Source: Edaphochlamys debaryana (taxonomy: Eukaryota; Chlorophyta; Chlorophyceae; Chlamydomonadales). Taken from it: a DNA stretch of 64,000 nt. Location: assembly GCA_016858145.1 (NCBI GenBank), contig JAEHOE010000018.1:248001-312000 (forward strand), read 5' to 3'. The position numbers were made by a program, and so were the translations under genes. The notes below the pieces were generated by a model. It saw only the letters and a list, made by a program, of their open reading frames with translations, did not search any database and had not been told where the DNA came from. Positions 1 through 12,415 of the stretch are shown piece after piece (within the stretch, counting starts at the first letter, position 1; each line of letters begins with the position of its first letter).

Positions 1-164
1 AGTATGTGTCCGCGTGCTTCACAGCCTAAGACGGAATCAGCGCTGCCTCAGAGGCCAGGGGCGGGTTGCTGCCGCGTCCCCACGCCCCCAAGGCCCCTTG
101 AGACGCCAGCCTCGGCCCTCCATGCCTCCGCCTCCCCGCTTGACCCCGGGGCTTGACCCCTCAC

Positions 165-589
165 CTGGCTGATCATGACGAACATCTCCTGCACAGCCAC
201 GGCGCACGCACAAGGTCACGGGACTGTGGCAGGGGCCGCGGGTCAAGGCGGGTTCCCTCGGCTCACCTCCTCGCTGGGGTTCTGCCCAAGAGCGGAGAGC
301 GCGGTCCGCAGCTCCTTAGTGTCGATGGTGCCCGTCCCGTCTTTATCAAACATGTTGAATGCCTTTCTGCACATCTCCAGCTGCGGCGGAACGAAAGCGC
401 GTTGTTCATGACCCCGCAAATGTCGCTCCAGCGTCCACCAGCTTCCGTCATGAATGCTTGCCCATAAAGCTATACGCGAAGCAGTCCAGCCACTGATGAG
501 TTTGCGACGAAGCAGCTCACCTCCTCATCGCTCAACGGGGGCAAATTGAACGCGTACGCAGCATCCCGAACTGCTTGTGTTCGTGGCAT
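165..589 (-). CDS. EF-hand protein, 5' part only; candidate outer-dynein-arm docking subunit (DC3-like)
   Basis: Exons 521-589, 267-380 and 165-188 on the minus strand join in phase 0; the gene continues past position 1. Translation begins MPRTQAVRDAAYAFNLPPLS. Exon 2 carries one complete 12-residue EF-hand loop, DKDGTGTIDTKE, with acidic ligands at loop positions 1, 3 and 9 and Glu at 12, followed by ELRTALSALGQNP as in calmodulin and centrin. Exon 3 encodes EMFVMISQ, which normally leads into a second EF-hand that would lie outside the window. The short N-terminus before the first EF-hand and the MISQ junction remind me of the Chlamydomonas docking-complex protein DC3, but only about 69 residues are visible. 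Centrin-like or another calmodulin-like protein is the alternative. EF-hand is certain; the DC3 assignment is recollection-based inference. Confidence 0.6.
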
Positions 590-1285
590 TGTGGCGAGGC
601 TACTGCTTCATGCGGTTGTGTATGGGCGGGCTGCTTGGGTCTCAGTTCAGCAGCGAGATGTCGCGTGGCGTGGCTTGGTCAAGGTTGCTGTATTTGCGAT
701 AGGGATGCGTGTTCAGGCCTTCGGTCACAGTATACAGGGCGGGAGGTCGTCTTGGGGACTGCGGGGCCGTACGTGTGTATGTGCCGTCGTGCGCACCGAT
801 ACACGATGCGGGAAGCGGGGCCCGGGGCCGACAGCACTGGGTTTGATACTGAAGAGAGGAGACTACGACGAGCGGGGCGTGAGTCAAGACGGAGGGCATC
901 TGCAGGCCGCAGGAATTGGAGCTTTGCGGGGGGGGCTGGCGGGGGTAAACTTGGGTTCGTGCCAGTCGCCGGGCTGTACGCGTCTGACGACTCGACTATA
1001 GGCGCACTAACACACTACCCCAGGCGCTACCTGGTCGGCCTCTCCATCATTTGCGGGGCAAGCCGATCCGGCCAGTACAGCTGCACCGGCCGGCGCACCA
1101 TCTGTCCTTCGCGCATTTCGCGTGACACAACCATAAACTTACGCCGTTCCTCATGTCTAGCGCCAAGGTGTAAAGGTGGACCTGAGCTGGTAGCGGTTGT
1201 GCGAAGCTGGAGGCTTCTGAGCCGTTCTTAGCGGGCTTGGCCTCACCCGCTGCAGCTGCTGGGGCCGCAGCTGTAGATGTAGCTG
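590..1285. promoter_or_regulatory. Divergent intergenic interval between EF-hand gene and metalloprotease gene
   Basis: No coding exon could be supported here. The two flanking genes are transcribed away from each other, so both promoters and 5' UTRs must lie in these roughly 700 bases. An in-frame TAG at 1280-1282 sits just before the protease ATG, supporting 1286 as its start. I see no clear TATA box or repeat. Several long open frames in this interval have no splice logic or family resemblance. Confidence 0.45.
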
Positions 1286-4200
1286 ATGGCGCAGCGTGAA
1301 GTGCAAAACCCGCTGGTGGAGGTGCAACCGGAGTCTCCAGGAACGGTGCGGCTTGAGCTCGGGCATGTGAGGGGCCGAATCCCGTTCTGGGCATCGCCGT
1401 TCTGCGCATCGCGATCACAGACTACTCCTTTTTCGGAGGCTACAACTTGTCCCGGACCGCCATTGCGCTTGCGTCCGCTCGCCTCCCATGTGCGCCTTCG
1501 TGGTCCATGGTCACACTCCCCGCGTCACACTCCCCGGGTCGGGGGGCCGGAGCGTGTGTCGGGGGGTGGAGCGCGTGTGTTTCAGGGTTTGGGGACTTCT
1601 GCCCGTTCTGCGTTATGCGCACGCAACCCTCCCTTCCCCCCCCTGCAGGCCGTGGTGGATACTGGCAAGCCGCAAAAGAAGAGCAACAAGACCTGCATCA
1701 TTGTGACCGTCGTAGTGCTGCTGGTGTGCATAGGTGCGACGCAGTTGCATGGGCCCCTCCGGCCCTGCCTTCCACCCCTGCTAGCACACTACCCGCCATC
1801 TGTCTGCTCCTGCCCATCATCACCCACATCGCCCACGCCAGCAGCAATCCTTCCGCGCCCACAGCCTCAATTCTCTGCCCACGGTCCGCTCTGGCCTCCA
1901 CCCGTCCCCCGCCCTTGCCTTCTTGCCCCTCAACACCTGCAGGCGTGGGCGTGGGCGTGGGTGTGGGCGTGTCTCAGTCCAGCAAGGATGACGACAACAG
2001 CAGCAGCAGCCCAGCGGTGAGGCATCGCCACCACCAGGGGGCAGGGCCTCTGGGGCAGCGCCTGGGGCTGGGCAGGGGCTGGGCCTGAGCAGGCGCTCAA
2101 GCCGGCCCTTTCGGCGGTGGTCTGCCCACCGTCAGCCTTTCACGGCTTCGGGGGGATGCAGCTAGGGCGCTTCACACCAGCCTATTACAATGAGGGTATG
2201 GGACACGCGGGGTTCAGCATTCGTCGCCACAGGGCCATGGGGAGGCACAAGGGCCCGGGCGTCACTTCAGCGCATGGCCCTTCAGGTTCAGACGCGTTCC
2301 TGAAGCCCCTTCCCCGGCCCTTCCCCGCCCCTGCCCTCATGCCCTCCCCGTAGGCGCCCCCTCCGCCGGGCCCGGCCGCCACGGATAGCTCCAAGGTGGT
2401 GAACCTCACACAGGTCAGCGCGACCCCGCTGTTGAGCTGGGCCCCGCTCCCCGTGGGCCGTCGGAGTGGCCGGCAGAGCAGCCGCTAGGCGGCAGCCCCC
2501 ATGAAGCAGCCCCCGTGTAGCGCTGGGGTGTGCCTGGCCTGGGTCAGGGCCGCGGCTAGGGCTGCAGCCCGGACGCGTTCACTCCGAGTGGGGCCCAGAT
2601 GGTTCCAACCGGGGCCCACATGGGGGCCACCACCTGGGTGCCTTAGCATGAGGGCCGCTCAGACCTGGGGCGCACTCGTGCACCCGACCCATACCCGGAG
2701 CGTATGCCCCGTTGCCCCCTTTGGTCCTTCCTGCTTCTCAATCCTGCCCCGCTTACAAGGACCCTGTCACCTCCCCCTCCCCCCCAGGTCAAGAACAAGC
2801 TGCTGGCCTACGTGCCGGTGGACATGCAGGGGGCGCCCACGGACGAGCTGGTCGGGTACTACACGGCGCAGGTGGGGGGGGAAGGGGGGGAGGGGAGGAG
2901 AGTTGGACGGAAGGTTCGCTCGGGTTCGTTCAAAGTGAGGGCAGGGAGGAGAGGCGAAGGTGGGGTTGGGGGGATGAAGGGCCGCGGTAGCAGGCGGAGG
3001 CTGGATGGAGGGATGGGGCTCGGGCTGCCATGCCCCTTTGGGATGACCTGCGCTTTGGCCTTCCTGCCGCTCCCTCCTCAAACCACCCCCCAACCTCCCC
3101 TACCTCCCTCCCCTCTTCTTCACCCCTCCCCCCCCCCAGGTCGCCCGCATCGCCCCCGTGTCCACGGTCCTGGCCACGCTGCTGCCCACGTTTGGCATCG
3201 CCAACCAGAGCTTCATCCAGCCGCAGGCCATCCAGATGTACGTGGAGCAGTGGATGCAGGTGCGGGGGAGGGGGAGAGGGGGGGGACTAGCGGTATGTCT
3301 GGGCACCTGACAGGGGGAGGTGGGGAGGGGAGGGGCGGAGAGGGACGAGGAGAGGGACGAGGCGTGGGAGTTGGGGCGGGGAAAGAGAGCGCAAGGGCGG
3401 TAGAGAACGCAGAGCTGACAGACCCGGGCGAGGCTGGGGGAACACCTCCACCTCCACGGTTCTGCCCCCCCTCACGGCCCCTCCTCCTTTCCCCCCCCTA
3501 CCCTCCCCCCCAGTCCAACAAGGTGGACGACAGCTCCCTGGCCGCCACCCTGGACACACTGGCACAGATGGCGCAGGTGTGTGTGGGGGGGGGGGTCAGC
3601 CGGGCGGGAACTGGCCAGGGGGATTAAGGCTCGGGGTTAAGGTGGAGCAGAGGGCAAAGGCCGGCCTCCCGCTCTCTCCAGCGCCCCCAGCGCCCCCAGC
3701 GGGGAAGGGTGGTGTCGGCAAACGCTGGTCTCACGTGGTCCCACACGCGCCCCGGTGCGCCCACTGCCCCCTCTCCCATCCCTTCGCTCCTTCCCCCTCG
3801 GCCCCCTGTCAAAAACCACAATCCACTCCCCCCCCTCCCCCTCTCCCCCCCCTGACAGGGCGTCACTGACTACCAGGCCAAGCTCCTAGACATCGTGCAG
3901 GGACTGGGCGGCACCAGCGCCCTGGTGCGGGCCGAGGTGGACCGGGCCCTGGCCGCACTCAACAACGCCACTGGATCCACTGGATCTACTGGATCCAGCG
4001 GCAGGCGCATGCTGGGCGCGACCGGGGTGGAGGGGGCGGAGGGGGAGGAGGGGGGGGGGGAGCAGGTGGAGGTGGAGGTGGAGCCGCTGCACCGGCGCAT
4101 CCTGCAGGTGCGCGGCAGGGCACGTGGTTGGCTGCTCGGCTGGTCGGGTGGCTGCCGCTGTGATGCGGTGGTCGGGTGGCTCGTGGAGGCAGGGAAGGCC

Positions 4201-7200
4201 CCAGGCATGGGAGCCTCATCTCGCCCTGCCCTCCCTCCTCCCCGCCCCCCCCCCCCTCATCAGACCGACGTGCAGGCCGCCATCCTGTCCGGCGCCCGCA
4301 CCGCCCTGGCCTCGGAGGCAGCGCGGCCCTACGTGGACGCACTGCGCCGCCTGGGGTACGACCCGGAGGGCCTGCCGCAGGTGGGGGGGGCAGGGGGTGT
4401 TTGTTGCTGAGGGGGGCCCAGGGTGTGATTTTCTGACAAACTGGAGAGCGGAAGGAGAATAGGAGCGGCAGCCAGCGAGCCCGATGCGCACCGAGGAGGG
4501 GAGGGGTTGGGCGTGACGGAGCAGAGGCAGGTCCCGCATAATTGGAGACCGAGGAGCGCGTGAGGGACATGCCCGGTAAGCATTCCTTCCCCTAGTTCCC
4601 TGACCTGTCCTCCCCTCCCCTCCCGTCCCCTCCCCGCCTTTCCCCTCCCCTCTGCCCCCCAGCTGCTGTCCAGTCTGTACACCATTGCCACCCGCCTCGT
4701 GTCCGCCTCCGCCCAGCTGAAGGAGCTGGTGGAGCGACTCGACACGCACTTCGGAACCGACCTGTTCCCCAGGCAGGGGAAGGGGAAGGGAAACGGGAAA
4801 GGGAAGTTTTGTAAGGGGGGCAGGACGGGGCGGGGCGGCGCGGTGAGGGGACGGCCCAGTGCAAGGGGGGGCTGCGACGGCGGCCATGTCCCTGCCATGC
4901 GGCTGCTCCCTTTCCTTATGCAACCAGCGCACCAAACACACGCTTCCACCCCCTCCCACCCCTACATCCCCGCCCCCCCAGCCTGCCCGTGTTCAACCCC
5001 CTCCTGGGCGTCAACACCTCCCTGGTAATCGACGTGGTGCCCTTCGACAAGCCCACGCGCACCGCCTCCGCACTGGGGGGCTCCCCGCCGGGAGGCAGCA
5101 CGGCCCGGCGGCGGCGGCGGCTGCAGCAGAGCAGCGACCCGCTCCGTACGGCGCTGGAGCGGAAGAGCGTGAGTGGCTGGGGCTGGGGTTCGTGGTTGGT
5201 AGTTGGGGATTGGGGGGCGGGGTGGGTTTGGGGGTGGGCGTTCGGGTAGGCAGTTATGGGTTACAAGCGGGGAGGGTAAGGGCGTAGCGGGTGGGGCTGG
5301 GGCAGGGAATGGCGAAGCGCTCTGGCGCATGCTGAGCTGCGCTGCGGCGTCTTGCCCCGTCTCTCCTGCCCTCTCCCCCCCGCAGCTTCCCCGCAACTTC
5401 ACCGCAGCTGCTGCCAGCCCCAGCAACCGGGTGCTCGTCCCACTGGTCTTCCACGTCCTCACCTACAGGTCAGTCCCCTCCGGCCGGGGGCCTGTACGGT
5501 CGGGCCCTTGCTGCTGCTGCCCCGCAGCCGCCGCCTCCCCCCACCCTTCGGCCTGCTGTGCAGCCCCCACCCCAGCGATCTGCCGGCCGTCACGCTTCGC
5601 ATCCTGCCCCCCTCCTTCGCTCCCAACCCCACTCCCCACCGCATTGTCCCAATACCTGCCCCCGCCTCAGCTCTGGCAGCGGCTACGGCCCCTCCGGATG
5701 GGACCGCGCCGCCGACTACGTGTCCCGCCTCGTGTGGGTGGCCAACAACATGGCCTTCAGATCCGGATTCCAGTTCTTCATCAATGAGATCCGGAGTGAT
5801 CCCACACGGTGCGGGCAGAGGGATCGGGATGGGAGGACTTTGGGGTCGGGGTCCGAAAGGAGCGTTTGAGTACGGCGAATGACGATGGTGTGGAGAACCC
5901 TACGCACGGTTCTGTCTGCTGCTGAACATGTATCCCACACGCCCTACCCTTACCCTCTTCCTCCCCCTCCCTCCTCCCTTTCCCCCCATTCCCCCCCCCC
6001 CAGCTACCCCTACCTCCTCAAGCCCGACCGCTCCTCCTGGATGGCCTGCTCCACAAAGGGCAACTACTTCTACCTGGCCTGCGCGGAGGTGCTGCAGGTG
6101 GGGGGGAAGGGGAGGGTTGAAACCAACTGTTAAGGACCGTGCTGCTGATGATAGGGGATGTGTGGAGGGACATGGGTGGTCCTGCGGGTGTGTGTGGGGG
6201 GAGGGGCAGGATAGACGACGAGTGAATCATAGGACGGGCCCTCGAGAGCGGGTGAGCGGGAGAGTAGGGCGAGCGGTGCTTGGGGTGGGGGGGATAGGTG
6301 CACGGGGCGGGTGGAGGGCGCGGTGCAAGCCAGCAGGAGGCGTCAGCGCGTGGAGATCGTAGACCTCAGTCCTGTGTCCCTCCCTCACGCTTGGCGGCGT
6401 GCTCAGGTTAAGCCCCCGATCAGCCCTGGAGCCTGCTAGCACCAAGGTCACTAAACTCTGCCCCCGTGTCTGGGTGATTCGGCCCTCTACGGTCCATTTG
6501 GTCTGGCCAATGGCGACGCGACTGACCCCGACCCCCATGCCCCCCCCTCCCCTCCCCTGACAGGGTGCCTCAGACCACCCCCGCTCCATCAATATCTTCG
6601 TATCGGGGGACCGGGCGGACGCGTCGTATGCGGGGTGAGGGTGGGGTGCGGGGTGGGGGTAACACGACTGAGGAAGAGGCTAGCGGAGGCGGACCTCGGG
6701 GCCGTACGTCCCTCCCTGGCCGTGGCCTTCCCTCTCTGCCCCGGCCCGCCCGGCCCCTTGACACTCGCCGCGCTGTCCCCACGTGTCACCCCCCACCCCT
6801 CCACGCTCCCTTTCCGCCTCTTGCCTCCACTTGTCTCCCACGGACCCGCCTGCTCCCCCCACCCCCCCTCCCGCCACGTGTCAGGTACGGCTGGGTGCCC
6901 AGCAGCGCCACGGACATCACGAGGGGCCACGTGGCGCTCACGTGGTCCGTACTGGATACGGCACAGTGGAACAGCCAGGCGTCCGGAGCCATGGAGTACG
7001 GCGGCAAGGTGCTGTGGCACGAGCTCATGTGAGTCATCAAACAACAGCCAGCAGGCCGTACAGCGCCGTACCTGTACGACATGCAGCCTGGGCTCCGGCG
7101 CGCCTGCCCCCGACCCCTCTAAGCTGCCCACCGCCACCGCGAAGCCACCGTCTCTGCGCACCACAGCTCTTGTGTACCCCCAAAGGAAGAGCTTAACTTG

Positions 7201-10200
7201 AGACCCCCTCCCCCCCTCTCCACCCCCCCAACCGAAGGCACCACCTGGGCTCCTACCATACCTTCGGCAAGAGCAACGCCGGCTCGGCCTGTACGGACAG
7301 CGGCGCGGGGAGCGACGACGTGGCGGACACGCCCGTGATTGCGGGTGCGTGCGTGCGTGCGTGCAGGGGGGCTGGTCGTGGGGAACGAAAGCCACAGGCC
7401 AAAAGCCCGGTCGAGAAAACCCGCGCAAACATAGGCGCCGTAGGAAGTCGCTGGCCCTAGGGCCAGTCCAAGCTGTGAGCTGAGGTCACTGCGAGGGGGA
7501 TCGCCCCAGACACCACCCGCGCTCCCCCACGCGCCCCTCTTCCCCTCCCCCTCCTCCCCCCCTCTCCCCCTCCCCCCTTATCCCCTCCCCCCCCAGGCGC
7601 CTCCTACAACCAGGTCTGGTCCCGCTCCGCCTACGACTACTGCCTCCGGGTGTTCAGGAACACGCGGGGCAGCGACTGGAACAACGTGGTGCAGGTGGGG
7701 GCTAGGGCCGGGGCGGGGGTGGGGGCGGGGCGGCGCGAATGGAGGTATTGGGTACTCAGCTGGGCACGGCACGACACGGCACGCCCCACGTTGCTGGCCC
7801 CTCCTTTCCCCCCCCCCGCCCCCTTGTTCCCGATGTACCTCGGCTGGCCTCCACCTCGGTCCCATCCGCCCTTCCTTCCGCCCCAACCGCTGCAGTACTG
7901 GCGCAACCAGCTGGGCATCCCGCCTGAGGACCAGGCCCCCGCCCACAGCTTCGACTCCTGCCCCAGCCAGCCGGGGATGGACGAGCTGGGCAACTACATC
8001 TCCTACACACACGACGTCTGCATCCCCGCCCTGGGCCACATCACGGCGGGTGAGCGAACCGCGAGCGCGCGTGTGCAGGAGGGGCAAGCGGCGAGCGAGG
8101 GGTGGGCGAGCAGTGGCGTCTGTTTGTGTCGCCGGGGACTTGCTGAGGGGGCGGAGGGACCAGGGAGCAAGGCTTGAATGCATCAAGGGACCCCGGAGAG
8201 GGACCCACAGGCACCCCGCCCGGAGCGGCCAGAGGGCCTTTCTGCCCTCGGAGCGGGACCCTGAGACCGAACCCATCCCACCCCCGCCCCTCCACCCACA
8301 GGCCAGGCCGAGGCCCTGCACCGCACCGCGTCCACCTCCCAGAAGGCCCTCTACAACTGGGGCCAGTACTTTGCCCGCGTGGCGCCAGACACATTCGCCG
8401 CGCCGCCGCCGCCGCCCAGCCCGCCGCCGCCGCCCGTCAGCAGCCCCCCGCCGCCCAGCCCGCCGCCCCCGCCGCCGCCGCTCAGTCGCTGCCTGGTGAG
8501 CCCTGCCCCCCCCTACCGGTACCCCCAGCACACCCTCCTCTGCAACTTGACGTATTCCCACTTTTGCGCTGGTGCCTGGAAGCCCTTGCCGCCCTGCACC
8601 CGCTTTCTCCCTTGCCACCTTGTCCAAGCGGTCCCCCTTTACCTACTGGCATGCCCCCAACTCATTGCGGTCCCCCTTTACCACCATTTCCGTCCCTCCC
8701 CGGCGCAGCAAACCCGCGGCGGCTGCCGCTGCCGCACCTCCTGGACCTACGCCGGCAAGACCCTGACGGGCTGCGGCAACCCCGACGGAGACGCCGTGGG
8801 GCTGTGGTGCCCCATCGAGCAGGTGCCGTGCGGGGGCCGGGAGGGAGGGGGCCGGAGGAACGAGGGCGGCGAGTGCACTTGAGAAGGGCGCGGCTTGGCA
8901 AGCGGGCCTGGGGAGTAACTGCGAAACACAAACCCCGCCCCACTGCCGCACTTCCCCCCCTCCTCCAGGACGGCAACTGCCCCTCCGCCGTCAACGGCTA
9001 CTGGGACTACTGCCCCCCCGACACCTCCCTGGAGCGCTGCCAGCAGGAGTTCCCCGTGCCCCCCTCGCCGCCGCCTGCCCGCCCGCCGCCGCCCACCGTG
9101 AAGTAGGTCTTGCTCATCGCTGTATCTGGATCTGGATCTGGGTGTGGATCCGGCGTGGGCAGTCTCGAGCTATCCAGGTCTTGGCCTGATTGGGCTTGAC
9201 CTACCCAAGGGATGGTCGTTGGGACATCACCTAGGACTCCACCTCATCCGTCTCCAACATACCCGAGCGGGTCCCCCCCACCCCTCACCTCAGTGTGTAA
9301 CCCCCCATCGCCCACTCACCCGGCCCCCTCCCAACCCCCAGGTGCGGAGCCGGCTGGTACACCCTGTCCGGTGCCACATGCTCGCGGGAGCCCTGGGCCT
9401 TTGTGCGCGCGGGGGTGGACGGGCAGGAGGAGGAGAGCCGCGGCTTCCTGGGCTGCGCCAACCCGGACAACGACCCGCAGGCGAGGCGGGGGCTGGGGGC
9501 AGGGGACTAGCGTGAGGAGGGAATGGCAGGGAAGTGAGGGGTGGTCAGGGCGCGGTGCTGGGGAAAGGGCGGCTGGCGGGGTGCTTTGCTGTAGTTTGTG
9601 GGTGTTGTGGCGAGCAGGATGCGGTCAATCTGGCATCGACTGTTGCACACGATCCCTGCGACTCGTTCCACCACTTACTCAGTCCCTCGCCCCCCACGCG
9701 CCGCCCCGTTACCCCACTTCCCCTCCAGGGCTCCTGGTGCCGGCTGCAGGCGGGGTACGCCACCATCGAGGGACGCAACTGGGACTACTGCGGGTGAGGG
9801 CAGGGTGGGGGGGAGGATGGGGAGGATGGGGTGCAAGAGGGAGCAGGTCTGGGGAGGGCATGGGTTGCAAAGGGAAGGCGTTAGTGAAAGGGACCCTGCC
9901 ACGCCTACCGGTGAGGATGGTGGAACCTTGGGAGGGTGAAGGGCTTTGCTGGGTCTCGAGGGCACCGCTCTGCCGCACTGCCCCGACCTCGTTTGCCCTC
10001 GGCCCCTCCACCCCCTCTTCCTTGTCGATCCTCCCCCGCTCAGGCCCTCCTGTGAGCAGGCCGGACTGAACAATACGGGTAGCCCCCTCCCCGCCCCGCC
10101 GCCCCCCGCACCCCCCGGCACGGGGGTGCAGCAGGCGGGGACCAACGACTGCCCCGCCTCACAGGTGTGTGAAAGAGGGCCAACCGGGACCCTGGACCTC

Positions 10201-10983
10201 GCTCACGCGGCCTATCTGACCCTGCCCCTGACCCCGACCCTGACCTGTTAGGAATAGAGTTGCCGTATTGGTGCTGGCACCTCGCCTTCACCCTGGCACT
10301 GCACTGATTCCCGCGTTGCGTCTCGCGGCCTCCCCCGTCTTGAGCTCCCTTTCAGCCCGCTGACGCGCACCAGCCTTGCCTGATCCCACGTGCCCCCACG
10401 TGCTCCACCCCTTGCCTCTCCCTCCCTCCCTGCCCCCCCCTCTCAGGGCCTCCCCGCCGGCTGCAGCTGCCGGCCCACGTGGGGGGCGGTGATGCGGCTC
10501 AACGCCACGGCGGGGCGGCGGTACGTGGGGGCGCGGGCGTGCACCTACATGCCGGAGCTGGCGGGGCAGGTGGGTGGGGCGAAGGGGAGGGGCAGGGGCC
10601 AGAGGGAGGAGGGGGAAGGGGGGCTCTGCTGGTGCACGGGTGCTACTGCGGCAGCATGGCATGGCGTTGTGTTGCGGGGAGATAGGAAGTCGCGGGCAGG
10701 AGCAGGGGCCAGGGGCCTGCTGGAGCAGTGCTGCATGCCGATTGGAGCAGGGTCACGACATACAACCACCCGCCGCTCGTGACACCCCTTGACCCAAACC
10801 TCCACCCCATGAACCCCCGTCTCGCCGCTCCTGCTGGCCCCGTCCCCCGCCCAGGTCCCCACCGGTGCGGGCGTGTGCGAGGTGGTGGGCTGCAGCCAGG
10901 AGCAGCCCGCGGGCCGGGTCATGGTGTGCAGTACGGCCTGTACGACACTCAGCAGGTCGGACGGGACAGACGTGGACCTCTAG
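1286..10983 (+). CDS. Membrane-anchored M43-family (pappalysin-like) zinc metalloprotease with C-terminal Cys/Trp modules
   Basis: Exons: 1286-1366, 1649-1733, 1943-2016, 2354-2413, 2788-2871, 3140-3259, 3514-3576, 3859-4107, 4264-4380, 4663-4772, 4982-5168, 5386-5468, 5671-5808, 6004-6097, 6564-6634, 6885-7028, 7238-7344, 7597-7694, 7896-8049, 8302-8495, 8709-8822, 8969-9102, 9342-9480, 9729-9793, 10044-10164, 10447-10569, 10855-10983; 1,045 residues. A Lys-rich cytosolic stretch precedes one membrane segment (about 43-65), giving a type II anchor. A largely helical ectodomain follows, then a five-Arg site (390-394), a likely propeptide cleavage point. The catalytic domain has HELMHHLGSYH (584-594), the HExxHxxGxxH zinc motif, split by an intron after its fourth residue. 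The expected Met-turn reads NYISYTHDVC with Ile690 for Met. A PPSPPP hinge leads to Cys/Trp modules ending in WDYC (about 772-1045). The likely role is extracellular-matrix proteolysis. Introns after 4772 and 9480 use GC donors. Family assignment is firm; substrate is unknown. Confidence 0.88.
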
Positions 10984-12415
10984 AGTTGCAGGGCACTCTC
11001 GCGTTTCGACGTTGCTATTGTTGTTGTCGATGGTTGGGTCCTCAAGAACTTGGAGTCGGCAGGGGGACTCGGAGGTGATTGACATGGCCTGGATTGTTGG
11101 GAGCAGGGTAGATGCCGCCGGAGGCAGGTGTGGGCAGCGTGCGGCCCCCAGGGCCGTGGCGCTTTGCACGTGCGAAGGGGGTGTGCACGGGAAAGGGGTG
11201 GATGGGAGTATTGTGGGGTACTGTGGGCCTCACTCAGCGTCGTCGGCGGCTGCCAGATTGTGAGCAGGGTTGCGAGGCATTCAGCCACCCGGGGCAGGCC
11301 AGAGGCTAAGGATGTGCCTGGGACCTGAAGAGCGGGTGCAGCACCTTGCACAAACACTAGGCGGCCAGCACCCCCCGCCTGGTCCCCCACGTGATGCACA
11401 GGTGCAGGCAGTTAGTGCTGAAGTATGTACGGGACCGTACGGCAGTACCGGTACACGTACGGTGGCTCGTGTTGGGACCGCGGTGTACGGTTTGGCCGGG
11501 CGAGGCTATGTCGTTGTGTGAGCTCTGTGAAATGTGCAGGGGCCGGTCGCTGTAGGCTTGGAGAGCAGGAGCACGCATGGGCAGTCGAGAGGGCGGGGGA
11601 AACGGCATGGGCAGCTGAGATATTTTCCGTGTGCGGCGGCCCAGCGGGGCTGAGCAAAGGCAGGAGGCGCTGTGGGCATTTGCCTGAGGTGCAAGATGCG
11701 AGCTGAAGGGGAGCCTGTGAGCCTGGCTTACAAACTGCAACCTGATCGCCGCGTGGCGCGGACGCACGTCTCGCTGGAACCCACCGCCTGCGAGCCCCTC
11801 GACCCGGCAGGGAGGGCCCTTGGTGCCATGGGCCGCACGTAGGCTGCACACGAGGGGGCCAAACACGGCTCGGGAGGGCATAGCCTCCACCGGCGGCCGG
11901 TCGCGCCGGGGAGTGGGTACGCACTTCCGTCCGCCCCAGCCGGTCAGCACGCACAGCCAGGGTGGAGCACAACTGCCCGTGCCGATGCCTATGCATTGAC
12001 CCGCGGGTTCTGCGCAGGCGAGGGATGAGGGGACCGGAGAGCGGGAAAGGGGGTCTGCGGAAGCCACGCTGGAGGGTTGTGGGGCCGAGAGCAGGATGGG
12101 CTGGTGGGCATAGCCCCTGTATGCGCACAAGCTACGAGGCCATGTAGCACCACAAGGAGCGGTACGGACGGTGCTCAAGTAAGCGGCTTGCGGTTGTTGG
12201 CAACGCTGTTGCTGTTAGCTGCTAACATAAGCACAGGCCCTACACAGCAAGGGGGGGGGTCGGATGGGCTGGTGCGGGCCTGAGATGCGGGGCCGTGCCC
12301 TGCAGCCCTGCTCTACGCCAAAGTTGCAACGGCTACGCATACTCCGCTGCCCTCGGTCACATAGTACAACTGCTAGCCTCAGTCACCTGGCTCTGTGAGC
12401 CCGCCAGAGCTCGAT
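10984..12415. other. Intergenic: protease 3' UTR and RING-gene promoter/5' UTR
   Basis: No supported exon. The left part must hold the protease 3' UTR, but I could not find a plus-strand TGTAA signal in it, so the poly(A) site is unplaced. Around 11425-11465 there is a cluster of GTAC-containing words (GTACGG, CGTACG, GGTACA) with local dyad symmetry, of unknown meaning. An in-frame TAG at 12374-12376 precedes the first ATG of the RING gene. Confidence 0.4.

Noticed and set aside
1047..1418. 123-codon minus-strand open frame overlapping the protease first exon
   Set aside because: Ala/Pro-rich, no family resemblance, and conflicts with a well-supported first exon and start codon on the plus strand.
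4773..4850. Extending protease exon 10 to a GT donor (GTAAGG near 4815)
   Set aside because: It would add a Gly/Lys run and put the next exon in the wrong frame; only the GC donor at 4773 keeps the phase.
11420..11470. GTAC-rich dyad cluster as a regulatory element
   Set aside because: Short palindromic words are frequent here and I found no second copy or positional logic.
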